DNA from: Dermatophagoides farinae
Taxonomy: Eukaryota; Arthropoda; Arachnida; Sarcoptiformes; Pyroglyphidae
Reading direction: 5' to 3'
Assembly (NCBI RefSeq): GCF_024713945.1
Contig: NC_134683.1
Coordinates: 250,501 to 314,500, forward strand
Length of the DNA: 64,000 bases
Below the pieces are notes generated by a model that was not told the origin of the DNA, searched no databases, and worked only from the letters and a program-made list of their open reading frames with translations. Both the position numbers and the translations under genes were made by a program. This document shows positions 1 to 13,300 of this stretch, one piece after another; within the stretch, counting starts at the first letter, position 1, and every line of letters starts with the position of its first letter.

Positions 1-2180
1 ATGACGACCAAAAAATATGATGACAACGATATAGAAAAGAATCGATATACCACATTGAATGAATTCAATGTGTTCAATTGATTCGATTCAATTCAACCAT
101 AAAGAAAGAGAGAAAAATCAAACTAAACGAATCTTGCACATTTTTTTTTATTTTCCACAATTTCTTTGTGCTTTTCTCTGTTGAATGTTGTTGTTGTTGT
201 TTTTTGTTTGTTTGTTTGTTTGTTGTTTACCATTGACTTTCCAAAATATTGCTGCTTTTTATATCGCAGGAGGAGACAGTTGTGAATGACAATGTCATCA
301 TTGTCTATCTCTCTGTGTGTATGTGTGTGTGTGCTGCTCTGTTTTGTCATTTTCTTTCTTTCATGATTTGATTTTGCCAATTCTTTTGCCATCTTTGGAA
401 TTCATAATGTGTGTGTATGTGTGTGTGCAAACAGAACAGCTGAGCAATCATCGTCTTTCGTTTAAAGTTTTTTTTTGGAAACAACAAAAACATTATCAAA
501 TCGAATTGATTCCAAATCCAATTCCAATTCAAATTAATGATTTTTTCGTTCAATCTTCAATCCATCAATGGTGATCATCATGATGATGATATTTGATGAT
601 GGTCGATAGTTAGAAATGGTGTTCATATTTCCTATCATGATGAGTCCTGATGATGATATCAAAATGAACAAAAAAAAAAGTTTTTTTCTCTCAGAAAAAA
701 GTTATCGAAATGAATTTTTTTCTCAGAGAGAATTATTTTTCTGTGTGAAAAAAAACGAGAAAATGTATTCCAATAACAACATCAACAATCAATAATCATC
801 AATGGTTTGATGATGGTTATTTCAAAAGTTCAATGGACATCCAATGATGATGATCATCATTTTGGCTTCGGTAAAAAAAAAATGCCTTTCCTCCCTTTAA
901 AAAAGTTTTTTCTTCTCTTGTTGAAACAACAGAACGCAAGAGTGGAAAAAAGTTTGTTTGAACAATTCATGATTGCTTCGCCCCCCTCAAAAAAAAAATT
1001 CTTCGATTCTCAACGAAAAAGAAACGATTGGTTTGACTTTTTTCATTTGCTTGGCTAGAATCCATTTGGCTACAAAAAAAATTCCTTCCTTTCGTTTTGT
1101 TCGCTGTTGCCATTAACATTTATTGAATGTTTTGTTTCAGTGTAGTTTTTTTTGTTTAAATGGTAGCTAGTGCGTTTTTTCGTTTGAATTTTTTTCTTCT
1201 TTTTTTTCTTACGTTCACATCATCATACAGAAAAAAAAACATTGACATTAACAATCAAAACACAGACACACAAACATCGTTTGATGATGAAATTTAAAGC
1301 AAAAGAAAAACGGTAAAAAAGTGGGGGACAGAAAACTAAAAAGCATCCACTCGATACATTTTATTATAAAGCTTTTTTGTTTGCTGCATCAATCGATTGA
1401 TCGATCGAAATGTGAAATGAAACAAAACAAGAAACATTCACTATCTCTATGGCTACTTTTTTCATTTTACCAGAATAAAAATGATGATGATGATTCTAAT
1501 CTTTATCCACCCCAATGTTTAAAAAAAAAATGACAAACAATGATTCAGCTCTCTGACATTTTACAAAATGAAATAACAACGTTTCGAACAAACAAACAAA
1601 CAAACAGCAAAAAGGATCGTACCAGAAAATAATAATCAAAAATTTAATGTCTAAACATTTGCCTCTGTTTATTCAATGGCAATTTGATCACATTTTTTTT
1701 CTATCTTCCATTTGAATCAATCAACTGTGAATGATCATGATCATTTGGAGAAAACAACAACGTTTGTATTGAGAGAGAGAGAGCAATTAACTTGATTTCT
1801 AACAAAAAAAAAATGCTTGATTCTTATATGTTCGATTGAAATTTGATTCGATTTTGTTGGGTTTCGATCTCTCTAGTTTCGAACCATTGATTTTTTTCTC
1901 TTTCGATGATGATGCAAACACCAATACACACACACACATTTTCAAAAGAATCACTAGAAAAAAAGACAAATCGAAAGTTAATGACCATCATCTCATCCCA
2001 TTGATATCGAAAACGCACCGAGGAAAAGAGAGATTCATATTTTGGTTCCATTTGGTTCATCATCATCCATGCCAAAGCATCTAGATTGTGGATGAATCTC
2101 CGTTTTTATCGTTGCTCACTGTAACATTGTTTCTTAGTAAAACAACGACAACAGCAGCAGCTATTTTTACGATCAACTTA

Positions 2181-2194
2181 ACCGACCGGTCGGT
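2181..2194. repeat. Perfect 14-bp GC-rich palindrome
   Basis: ACCGACCGGTCGGT equals its own reverse complement and is 71% GC in otherwise AT-rich DNA. No function can be assigned from sequence; it could be a dimeric binding site or chance. Confidence 0.7.
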
Positions 2195-3031
2195 CTGTTG
2201 TTCGTTCATTTGGATATAGTTTGCAATTCGAAACAAAGTGGAACAACTGAAAAAAATGATAAGGGCCACATATTTTTTTCTGTTCTGTTTCGTCGTAGTC
2301 GTCGTAAACACATCATCCGAACGTAATTGGAAATTGATACTTTGATTTATCGCCAATTCTTGGAGAAAAGAACCAAAAAAAAAAATAACAATCCATGTGT
2401 ACAAATGAAAAAAAAAAAAAGACAATGATTATGACGATGATGACAAAATAACAATCCAAACTAGAACAACAACAACAACAACAACCAAACACATAGAAAT
2501 GGACACACTAAATATAAAAATTTAGAAAAAATTTACCCAATTGGAAACACGATTTTTTTTCTTTTTCAATTTCTAATCAATCCATCAAACAAAACAATCA
2601 GATTTTCTGGAAAAAAGAAGAAAAAATGTCAGAATTGTTTCGATTGAATGAATGAATGAATGGATGTAAAAGTGTGTGTTTTGTAGTAAATCACAAATTT
2701 GCTCAAGGCGTCTTAGACATGTGTGTGTGTGTGTGTGTTGTGTATGCCAATCAATTAATCAATCACTCAATCGTTTCGTGTTTTATACACATATATAGCT
2801 ATTGGCTATATATTTTTTTGACATTTATTTCTTTCCATCATAATCCTGCTACATATTGCTGCATTGTGATTCGCTGTAAACTTATTCGATAAATCAATAA
2901 TTTTAAATAGGAATCCTTTTTTTTTGCTTTTGAATTATTATCACTAATATTTCCACCATTGTAGTGATGTTGATATTCGTTTTTTTCAAACAAAAAAAAT
3001 GAGTAAATTTTCTTTTTTTTTTTGAAAATCC

Positions 3032-3033
<2 letters not shown>

Positions 3034-3098
<65 letters not shown>
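3034..3098. repeat. (AC)n microsatellite, about 32 units
   Basis: This is an uninterrupted AC dinucleotide tract, the longest dinucleotide array I saw in the window. It creates spurious Val-Cys open frames on the minus strand. It is likely length-polymorphic. Confidence 0.97.
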
Positions 3099-3099
<1 letters not shown>

Positions 3100-4723
3100 C
3101 CACACATAATGGAGAAAAGTTTCCAACAACAACAACAACAACAAAATCGATCCATAAATAGATTGGTCGATTCTCACACACATCATTTTTGATTCTCTTG
3201 CTCTCACTCACTCTCTCACATTGCCGCTGTCAGGGACATGCAATTTTTTTTCTATGATTAATCGATTCTTCCTGAATGAGAATGTATTCTCCCTTGCCGG
3301 TGATTAAAGGTTACTTACACCACATGTAATAATCAATTCAAGATGGATTGAAATGAAAAAAAAACGAGCTTCTGAATAATTATTCGAGCAATTTGAAAAT
3401 AACAATTTCTTGCTTTTGATAGATCAAACACCTTGCTTTGCTGCCCGCAATCTAATTTGAATTCCTGATCAATCGATCCATCAATTGGAAAAATTATCGA
3501 TCACTGATTAATCATCGGAGAGGGTCGTCGTCAATTTTATGATCACATTGACACCTTTTGCAGTTGTTAGTGTTGTTGTTGAAAGAATTTGACCTTTTTT
3601 TAGACGTTTATTTTCGTCAAATCTCTTAAATCTTTGGAAAAGAGATACATCATCATATGGAACCTTGAAAGGCTTACCATTCGATACTACTACCACCACT
3701 TTTATTCATTTCCATTTCATTCATAATGATAAACGTAGAAAAATAAAACGTGATTTGTATGTTTAATGATCATTTTATCATCAACATGATGATGATAATC
3801 CTCTCTACCTTTATTTTTTAACTAAAGATTCACACACACACTATTATTACATAATGAAAGTCATACAATTTGCCCTACACACACACACAAATATACTCTC
3901 CACCAATGATTATTGTCCAGGTTTTATCGAATAGTCCTAGTTCCAAATGAATAGAATCCATGATATTCTTGTCATCGATGATAGCGAATTTCTCTATTTT
4001 TTTTTACTGGACCTCACATAGTAAGTAGTAGTGGTCGATTTAGTTGATCCAATTATCAACAGACAGACAAACGACAATTAACTCGTTTTTTTTCTTTTGC
4101 TTTCATTTTATTCTCCTGCTTCTGCTTGTTGTTAATGAGAGAATTCGATTTTGTTTCGATTTTTTTTGTGAATATAAAATTAATTTCGGTAATTTCTGGT
4201 GTGTGTGTGTGTGTGTGTGGGTATGGTATCACAACCAAATATGAAACTAGAGCAAGACTTCTTTTACTGCTTACGGTTGGTGTGTGTGTGTGTCTATTTT
4301 ACCAAATTTTTTTCTTGCCGGGTAGTTAACAGCAACAGCAGGTAGCCTTGACTTGAATTGAATTTGTGTGTGTGTGTGTTTATACCGTTTATTATCGATT
4401 CAATTCTGATGAATTGTATTTCATTGCAACCGCATGGCTATAGAAACCTTATAATTATAATTAGTGTTTTTTTTCTTTTTAAGCTTCCTTAAAATGAAAA
4501 AAAAAATGAATCCAATTGATTCCCAGTTTCATATATTTCAATAACTAATGTTCTGTCTGTTTTTCTATTTTTACCATCACATGTACAGGGTGTAAAATGT
4601 CATCATCATCATTGTTTTGGACATAATCTATTCATCATCAATTCAACAATTTAGATTTTCTGTTTAAATGTGTGTGTGTTTGTGTAAAAAAAAAGAAGAT
4701 AAATTGAAAATGAAATTACACAG

Positions 4724-5072
4724 CATTCGCACGAACGCCATCTATCCGGGACTAACTGAAACGGTCATCAAAGGTTTTGATTTGTTATCATCATCAAATT
4801 CTATATCGATGATGATGATGATGTTTATGAAACGTGTAGCAGATGTATTATTTCATCATCGTCAACAACAACAATTATCATTATCGATTCATGATTCACG
4901 AAAGAAATGTGCCAAAGTGAGAAATATTGTTATGGTCGACCAAAATCATCAACAACATCGATCAAATGATGCGAACGCTTACGCCATTGTTTATCTTGTT
5001 GAAAATCTGTTTTCATCGTTGTTGTTATCATCATCGTCGATTGCCAATACAAGGAGAGCCAAAATTTCTTAA
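4724..5072 (+). CDS. Possible last exon or fragment of a short-chain dehydrogenase (15-PGDH-like)
   Basis: The plus-strand frame runs from a possible acceptor (CACAG ending at 4723) to a TAA at 5070-5072. An in-frame ATG lies at 4710. The opening residues IRTNAIYPGLTET fit the short-chain dehydrogenase signature N-A-x-x-P-G-x-x-x-T that follows the catalytic YxxxK. About 75 residues later, ANAYAIVYLVEN recalls the segment near the C-terminus of 15-hydroxyprostaglandin-dehydrogenase-like members. Between them are Met, Gln and Ser runs. No Rossmann GxxxGxG or YxxxK exon is visible upstream in the window, and the acceptor lacks a good pyrimidine tract. So this is either the 3' exon of a gene starting off-window, a decayed fragment, or a chance match. 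Confidence 0.35.
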
Positions 5073-5582
5073 AAATCATCACAACCTAACCCCATTCTTA
5101 CACACCTATCATATACATTGCTCACATCGGTTATCGAAAAGCTGCCTTTGATTATTTTCATCAATTTGCATCCCGAACAACAACAAACACCACATCTCTC
5201 CTGCTTACCACGCCCTTTTGGTTTGTATCGATAGCCAATATAATAATTGTTATTTGAAAAAAAACCATTCATTCATTAATAATCAATCAAATTTTATATT
5301 TTCCTCCCATTTTACTAGTGCTGCCATCTATCTGCCATAATCGATTTATTGAAAATTACAATCTTTACACTGCCCAAAATCAGATTCAAAAATTCTCTTT
5401 CTCTCTCTCTCACACGAATATTATCTTTTCAATTATCAGATTAGAATTTTTTTTTCGTGCCACTCTTTCAAGATAGGGGACGATACACGCACACTGACAA
5501 CAAAATACGTTTTGATACGTTCGTTGTGTCTAGTGGTGTATTGTATCATCACCGTGTTGGAAGAGTGGTTGACATTCACTAA
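5073..5582. other. Non-coding spacer upstream of the innexin locus
   Basis: No gene is seen. The stretch has mixed composition with few simple repeats compared with its surroundings. It ends at an in-frame TAA (5580-5582) that bounds the long ATG-less open frame. It is a plausible place for the innexin promoter and transcript start, but no clear TATA box or initiator could be assigned. Confidence 0.5.
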
Positions 5583-5588
5583 AAATTT

Positions 5589-5598
5589 GCCGCCACGG
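5589..5598 (+). promoter_or_regulatory. Kozak-like context around an in-frame ACG (candidate non-AUG start)
   Basis: GCCGCCACGG places ACG (5595-5597) in the textbook optimal context, with G at -3, CC at -2/-1 and G at +4. It lies 12 bases after the last in-frame stop (TAA 5580-5582), at the head of an open frame that has no ATG until 7341. ACG is a known weak non-AUG initiator in eukaryotes. Its use here is inferred. Confidence 0.35.
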
Positions 5599-7340
5599 CC
5601 TTTTTTAACGATAAATCGGATAAAACCGGCGGAATAACCGGCAACACAATTGAGGATTCATCGTCGTCATCGTCATCTCCATTACCATCACCATCATCAT
5701 CATCATTCATTAATCCGGATCATCATCATCATCACCACCTTCATCGTCATCACCATCCTCATCAACAACCACAAAATCTTCGATCATTATCATTGGAATC
5801 ATCATCATTACCGGCTCCGCCCGCTGCCACCGTCGACGTTTCCTCATCAACAAATCCATCATCATCATCATCAATAACATTAATTAACACTGCTACGATC
5901 ACTGCCGCTGCTGTTGTCCCATCTTCTTCATTATCATCATCGATTGCTACAAATCAACAACAACAACAACAACCAGCACCCGAAGATTATTTTGAATCAC
6001 TTCCACCACCCCCACCATTATTTTCATCATCATCATCGACTGAAGAAATTATTGTTATATTGGACGAAAGTGAACGACAAATTGATCAACAGATATCCGA
6101 TACCGGTAATAATAATCAACAACAAAACGGAAAAGGGCCAAGTGGAACAACAACAGTATTGACAACATTTCAAGGTATTTCAAGTTCATCGTCATCCACA
6201 TCATCATCTTGTAGTAGTAGCCGTAATAGTGTATTGGTTAACGGAAGTAACAGTGCTCTAAGTTCCGTTTCAACACAACAGATTCGGCTTTCAAGCCGAT
6301 CTACATTATCATTGGCAAGTAATCCAGCCAGTATTGCTAGCAATCAAAGCAGCAGTAGCAGTGGTAGTAGTAAAAGCACAAATAGTAATCATACCGCTAA
6401 CGAATGCGGTTGTGGTGGATCATCATTAGCATATCATCGGGCTACTACCACCAGCACCAGGGATCATCATCACCATCATCGATCACATCGATCATCATTG
6501 ACGAATATTGGTGAAGATCAATGTTTTAGTAGTACAAGTAATCTATTATCATCACAAGCAACAGCAACAACAGCGAAAAACAAACAAAGAAAAAGCAAAC
6601 ATTCAACAACAACAACAACAACAACCGGTTCCGGTATACAACAACGGAAACAATCAACATTATTGATTGACGAAAGTCAACAACATCGCCAACAACAACA
6701 AGCGAGCTTTCCATCATCGATACGTTTAGCTATACGACACTTTTTATCGAAATTTGGACAAACATCATCATCATCAACTCATCATTGTGATCATCATTTT
6801 CATTATCAACATCAACTTCCACCGAGAATTTATTTGGAAAATTCATCAACGAATCAATTTGAATCAATTTCAGCGACACCATCACCATTACCACCCCCAT
6901 CATTGTCATCATCTTTATATTCACACAATACAACTGTTCGTACAGCAACAGCCGTAAATCATCCATTGATACAACCTCAACAGCATCCGCATTCAACAAC
7001 AATTCGATTTCATCCCCAATCATTGATACATAATCGAAGATCACATCATTATCATCATTATCGACGTTATCATCATCGTTTACATTCTTATTATCATCCA
7101 GAATATCAACAAAATTCCATTTCATTTTCAACATCATCGACAGCGGCAGCAGCAGCTACAACTACAGCTACTGCTACAGTTGCCTCATCTCTAAATACCA
7201 ACAATAATCATTTAACAAATACTAATACTAATACTAATAATAATACTAATCAACATTCATCAACATCATTACTATTACCGGTCCTGGATTTACACAGGGG
7301 CGTCTCGGCCGTAGCGAGCTCAAGACACGAGCCAAATACG
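5595..7340 (+). CDS. Long ATG-less open frame: possible low-complexity N-terminal extension of the innexin
   Basis: This frame stays open for about 1.75 kb (582 codons) in AT-rich DNA and runs without a stop into the canonical innexin start at 7341. It encodes a Ser/Thr/Gln/His/Asn-rich, probably disordered polypeptide. Features include a His-rich start, a TEEIIVILDESE segment, a CGCGG motif, basic KNKQRKSKH and IQQRKQ stretches, an amphipathic SIRLAIRHFLSKFG segment, a second His/Tyr/Arg-rich block and an Asn/Thr-rich tail. No in-frame ATG occurs before 7341. Translation would therefore need the ACG at 5595, an upstream exon (the first AG inside the frame is at 5653-5654, with a poor tract), or none of it is translated and it is a 5' UTR. 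Innexins usually begin 25-35 residues before TM1, so such an extension would be unusual. Confidence 0.4.
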
Positions 7341-10300
7341 ATGTCTTTCCTTTTCCGCTTAGTGCAGTACGTATCATATTTTATATTTCTTTTTTTGCAC
7401 TTTTTAAATTCTTGGTTTAGTTTAGTTTTTTGTGGACACATTTTTAGTGTGTAGAAAAGTTGATAATTGATAATTGAATCAACCATTTTTCTTATAGATT
7501 TCGTATGACTTTTTGTGTCTGATTTAGGATTTTATTTTATTTTTTAGTTTTGTTTTGTTTTTTTTTTTTTTGGCTGTTGAATCTTGTGATGATGCACAGA
7601 CCTACGCAAACACACAACACTGACATTGAAATGAAACGACAAAGAGAAAGAGAGGTCAAAGTTCAGAATACACGCATATTTTGAATGTTGTTTGGCTTTT
7701 TTTTCACAATTTAAACAATTTTCTCGTTTTTGTTTTCATTATTTCAAAGAAAAAAATTCAACTGTCATTGATGCTTTTTTCTTCAAATTGCAATTCTATA
7801 TTTGTAAATATATGAATTGATCGATTGATTGATTGGCGATCCGATTATTAGATGCGTGTGTACATTGTGGATAAAGATCTTTTCATTATTTTTTCGCTTT
7901 GTTTCTTTTTCGCTTTTTGAATGAGCAAACATCATCGAAAAAAAGCTTGCTTGTTTCCATTGTTATTGTCTTTGCAAGTTTTTTTTACCAAAATTTTTTT
8001 TTTGTTTTTGTTTGAACAATGGATTTATATATTGGGATGGCCAAAAATCTCATTGCGTATGGAAAAAATGATTTGATTACACCGTATCTACAAATCCAAT
8101 CAAAATGACCGGTAAAAAATACGATTCATATGGATGATATTTACCAACAGGAAAAAATAGGCTTTTTTCATTTTTTCGGTTTTGGCGTTACTTTTGTCAT
8201 GACATACACACACGATACACATGAATAAATTCTATGAGCTTACCATCATCATAATCGTCATAATAATAATCGTTTGAATTTCATTCGTATTCATAACAGC
8301 AATAATCAACTGATGCAATTTTGCTGCATTTGCAATTTCTGTTGATCTTCAGCATTTATTTATCGCCTTATAAATGATATATATTGATCGTTTTTCATTG
8401 GTCATTATAATCATCATCATTCTTCATACTTCATACTAATACTAATAACCAAAACGTCCAATCTGTTTGAAAATCCATTCTGCTGCTGCTGTTGATGCTA
8501 CTGCTGTTAATATGTTGAGCCGACATCAAAATCATCCAACATCATTTCACAATATGCTTTTAAAGTTTGAAGAAACCAATTCATTGTAGGTCATTTAATT
8601 TCATCAACAATATGCTTTCCTTTTTTTTGGTTTTGGCTTTTTGTTTGTTGCTTTTTACTGCTGCTGGTTGCTGTATTATTTCCTGTGGCTTTTTTTTTCT
8701 TTGGTTTTCCATACACCGTAAAAAAAAATTTCTGATCCATAATTCTAGTTTATTCTCAAAGGTCAAACAAGTTTTCGATTCCATCTAATTATCATATATG
8801 AAAAAAAAAATTTCAGTTTTTTTTAAATTTTACATTTTTTTTTCTTCTTAAGCTACCCAAAAGACAGAAATAAAAATGATAATTATTATCGAATCGATAC
8901 CGATGCAAACACTGCATGTGCATGTTATCAAGTTAGTTTAGTTTATTCGTTGGTCGGTACATATCGATCCACAAAAAAAAAAAAAATTATGAATTTACAC
9001 ACACACACACATGATTGTTTCTATTGTTCATGAGCGCACACAGAATCGATAATCAATTGCTTATCGCTAGAGAAAAAAGTTTCACGATTATAAATGGTTG
9101 GTGGATCAGAGAACAAAAAAAAAATGAAAAAAATTCCAATTAAAAAGTATGCACATCAATCGTGCGTACCATATGGATGCTGTTTTTTTTTGCTTTTGCT
9201 TGAAACTTGGGACCAAAGAAAAAAAAATGAAAAATTTTAATTTCAAATTAATTTCCAATTTCGTTTCCAACAAAACGGTCACGGTTTTGATTGAAAAAAA
9301 AAATTCCAACCCAAGAAAAAAAAGTATTTTGTTGGCTCAAATTCCAATGAAATGTTTTTTTTTGGCGGTGTTGGTGTTGGTGGCGCGGAACATCACATAT
9401 CTCATTTTTATCTCGTTATCTCAAGCATCAGATTTCTTTCTTTGGTTTTTTTTGTGCCATTCCATATTTCTTTTTTCTTTCTAATTGGTTTGACAATTAA
9501 ATTTGAATTTTTTTTTTACTGTTCCAAAATCCGATTTTCTTTTTTTTCTTTGTTTTTTCAAATTACAAAAAAAAATGAAATGAAATGACATTTTCGTCTT
9601 GTTCAATCTTTGTTTTGTGATATATGATTATGAACGACAACGCACGCGTAAATAGAATGTAATTGAATTGACAATGCAGATGATTATTATGTTTTTTTTC
9701 TTCTTTTTTTTTGAAAAGAAAATTGCGATCAGCTTTGAAAGAATATTAAACGTGTGCGTAGGAGGCAGAAGGAGGTGAATGGAATGTTTTTAAATCTATT
9801 TAGCATAAATTTGCAAATTTCCAATTTTCGTTATACTTCAGTTTTACTACTTTTTTTTTGCTGGGATTTCATGAAAATTAAGTTGTTCCACGTTTTTCCG
9901 GCAAGAATTTATTTCACACAACAGAAATATAAAGTGAAGTGCAAAATGATCTGATTAATTCGCACACACACACACACACCGATACGGGTTCTGGAATTTT
10001 TTTCAATCTTTGTTCCAGAGATATTTTGTGTGTGTGTGTTTTTGGAACGAATGATTCCTAAAAGAAACCGGGTGTGATTAAGACAATTTTGTTTTCCGTA
10101 TATACCTGGTATTTTTTTTTGTTGTTGTTGTGTTGCATGAATGTGTGTGATGTACACACACACACACAGGCTGCTGCTTTTATTCGCTCACACATATTTT
10201 TATACTTGCTTGCATCACATTGAACCATTGCAGCTTTTTTCAAAGAAAATTTACATTTTTTTTCATTCTGCTCCATTTTATTTCACTACCTACTCAAACA

Positions 10301-13300
10301 AGCAAAGCTAAATTATTTTCTTCTTTCTTTTCTTTCATCTTTTTTCTCCATAAATTTTTTTTCCTTAATCTTCAATCGATAATCAAACTATCTACTACCT
10401 TCGTCATTTGTGTGTTTGTGTCATCATCACATGATTTAAATTGAAATTGAATTTTGTTTTGTTTTTTTCACCCAATCCATCTATGTGTTTTTTTTGATCT
10501 AATGTACTCTTTTCTTTTTTCCATCCATCCATCAATTCAACACTGATAATTAATTTGATCAAATGACAACAACATTTCATCATCATCACTGTTATCATCA
10601 TTTGATTCATTCAACAACAAAACAATTATCTGAAATATTGGACGATAATCATAATAATCATAACGATAATAATAGATTTCACGATTTAATAGGCGGAATA
10701 CATGTTCCGGTCGATGATGGTGTCGATAAATTGAACCGGAAATACACGTTACTCGTCTTCCTATTTTTAGCATTACCAATATTCACTAAACAATATATTG
10801 GTGATCCAATTGAATGTTTTACACCAACATATTTTACTGAACCACAAGCACGTTATGTTAATTCATATTGTTGGACAGCATCAACATATTATTTGGTTGC
10901 AGCTGAAGCTGATGAAGATGATTATGAAAGTTTTACTGGACAGGTAAGTTGCATTTTGCTCTATTTTTGTTTGTTTGTTTTATTAATTTATAATGGTAAT
11001 ATTTGCCAACATTTTTTCCATTTGTAACATTCATCTTACCAATCTAAAAATAAAATTTTTGCATGCAAAAATATTAATAATAGTAATATGGTAACCATGA
11101 TAATCGAACAAACACACAAATTAGATTAGATTGTTTGCTGTTGTGTTAACAATTGAAAAGTTGTAAAGTTGTCGATGATTAATCATCATTGTCCCCCCCA
11201 AACACTTTGTTCCAACACGATGATTTCCATGTGGAAAATTTGTTGTTGTTGTTGTTTTTTTTTCCCAAAAAAACTACCGCAAACTATACTCATTATCAAT
11301 GATTAGAGCAGATTTAGAGAAGATTCTCGAATCGTTTATTTCTTCTGTTTTCTGTTCATTTCAGAAGAAAACTTTTTTCTACCCAATCAAAATATGATCC
11401 AAGTTTTTCTCTTTTTTTTGCCAATAATCATCATCATCACTACTTGAACGATGACGATGATGATCAATTTTGATGATTAAAATGAGGATGATCGAAAATC
11501 GGGTCATATCGATATGATTCAACGATCATGATGATGATCCATCAAAGTTTTGTTTATACTGGTGTGTTTGTTGTGCGTGTGTGTGTGTAAATTTAATTAA
11601 ATCCTCAACTCCAAAAAAAGTTCCAACAATTTTAGGTTCCTATAAAAAATTGATTGTTTGGATTGGTCAAATATTTAGCTTCATTTGTTTGTTTTGTTTG
11701 ATCATATGAGATATGGCAACATCAATTATCCATTCGAGTATTTTGTGCTGTTGGTTGCTTTATTGGCTCAATTCACTCATTCATTCATTCATTCATACGG
11801 ATTCTACTAACTTTAATTGATGATCATTTTTCATTTTGGCCCGAAAATAAACTGATGAATAAAAATATGAATAGTCCTGGTAATGCAATTATGTATATGA
11901 AATGAAACTTTTATGAAACAAAACTAAAAGTAAAAGTAAAAAAAGCCGTTTTATATAATCCTTGGAGATTTTTTATGCTTAAAAAAAACATTATTATCAT
12001 CATCATCATCATCTGAAAAACAAAATGATAATCATTCCATTTGACTTTTTTACTTTCACTTACTCTCGTTAATTCATTGAAAATTTTAAATGATGATAAT
12101 GCTACTTGATTATATATGTTGTTGTAGTTGTATTTCTGCTAGAATTTAATTGGAATCATTTACAGTTTTCGTAGTGATAATGATGATGTTTTTTTTGTTG
12201 TTGTTGTTGTTGTTCTTTTCTTATACCCTGGGGAAACATTCAACACGAAAAAAATGATGCATTTCGTTCACCAACTTCTTTTGTGTAGGTGTGTATTACA
12301 TGTTAGAATTGTAAATGTTAAAGTGGCTGATTTTCAATACACGCACACAGTTTTTCATTCCACATTTTTATAGTGATGTATTAAATATTTTCAACATTAC
12401 ATACAATGAAACATTAATTTTTTTTGCAAAAAATAGGAATTTCCGTTTCTCATGACAAATTCTTTTACTTTTTGTATTTCTTGATCGAATGTTGAGCTCT
12501 TTCAGGGGTTACCATGGAATATTCGCAAACATTTCTAAAAAAAAAAAATTTGATTACATTTTTCTCCTTGTACATCCACATACATTTCTTATTTATTTCA
12601 ATCATCAAATCATTGATAAAGAGAGAGAGAGAGAGAGAGAAAAAAAAGCTGCATTAGTAGTATTAGTGAGAAAAAGGAAAGAGAAAAAAAATATTGCCCG
12701 CATCAACCAACCAACCAACATACATCATCATAATTTTTCATTTTTCTACATTTTCTCGAGCTGCTGCTGCTGCTTGTTTTTCAAATGAAAAAAAATGAAA
12801 AGAAAAATTTGCCAAAAACATGAAAAAAAAAATCGAAATGAAATGAAATCAAGAATCAAAATAATAATGATAATATTACTTGTGTGTGTGAGTGTGAGTT
12901 TGTGTGTATTTGAATCAAACGCGAGTTTAAATTTTGATTTTTTTTCATAGTTTCAAAACTCGCGTTCCATAATGTGTGTTGCATGCATGAAACTAAATTG
13001 GAATAGCATTTTTGAGAAAAAGTGAAAAGTTTTTCTTCAGTTTTGTTTTGTTTCACTTGACTTAATTCAATTTCAATTGGCAGTTCTTCTCTCGCTCTAT
13101 TTCGTCACTTTTTATGTTACTATGGATGGATTTTTTTTTCATTTTTTTTGATTCATTTTCATTCAAACACCATTTGATGTGTAAAATCAACATTTTTTTT
13201 CATTTTTACATTTCAAAAAATACACAATTTCCAAGAAATAACAGAAGAAACAACAACAAAAAAGTTTCATTTCATTTCAATCACATTGCATCTAGGCAAT

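Larger units (their letters stand above)
1..4709. other. Gene-poor AT-rich region with simple repeats
   Basis: No convincing protein gene is visible in this stretch. It is made of T/A homopolymers, (TG)n/(CA)n tracts, (CAT)n tracts and short GTTT repeats (about 204-226). The open frames here are short and encode runs of Val-Cys, His-Thr, Phe or Lys that come from the repeats. One minus-strand stretch (about 3508-3699) is less repetitive but has an in-frame TGA just upstream and no ATG. If the SDR-like ORF that follows is a real last exon, this region could be its upstream intron; that is only an inference. Confidence 0.6.

Noticed and set aside
2838-3207. Minus-strand frames with long Val-Cys repeats
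   Set aside because: They are translations of the (AC)n microsatellite.
6730-7137. Minus-strand 135-codon frame opposite the innexin extension
   Set aside because: Asp/Met/Val runs are the antisense of CAT/TCA repeats; the plus-strand frame is far longer.
10563-10675. ATG 10563 as the main innexin start
   Set aside because: It gives a 60-residue His/Asn-rich start before TM1, longer than usual, while the spliced start at 7341 matches phase and normal length. Kept as an alternative because the acceptor at 10675 is weak.
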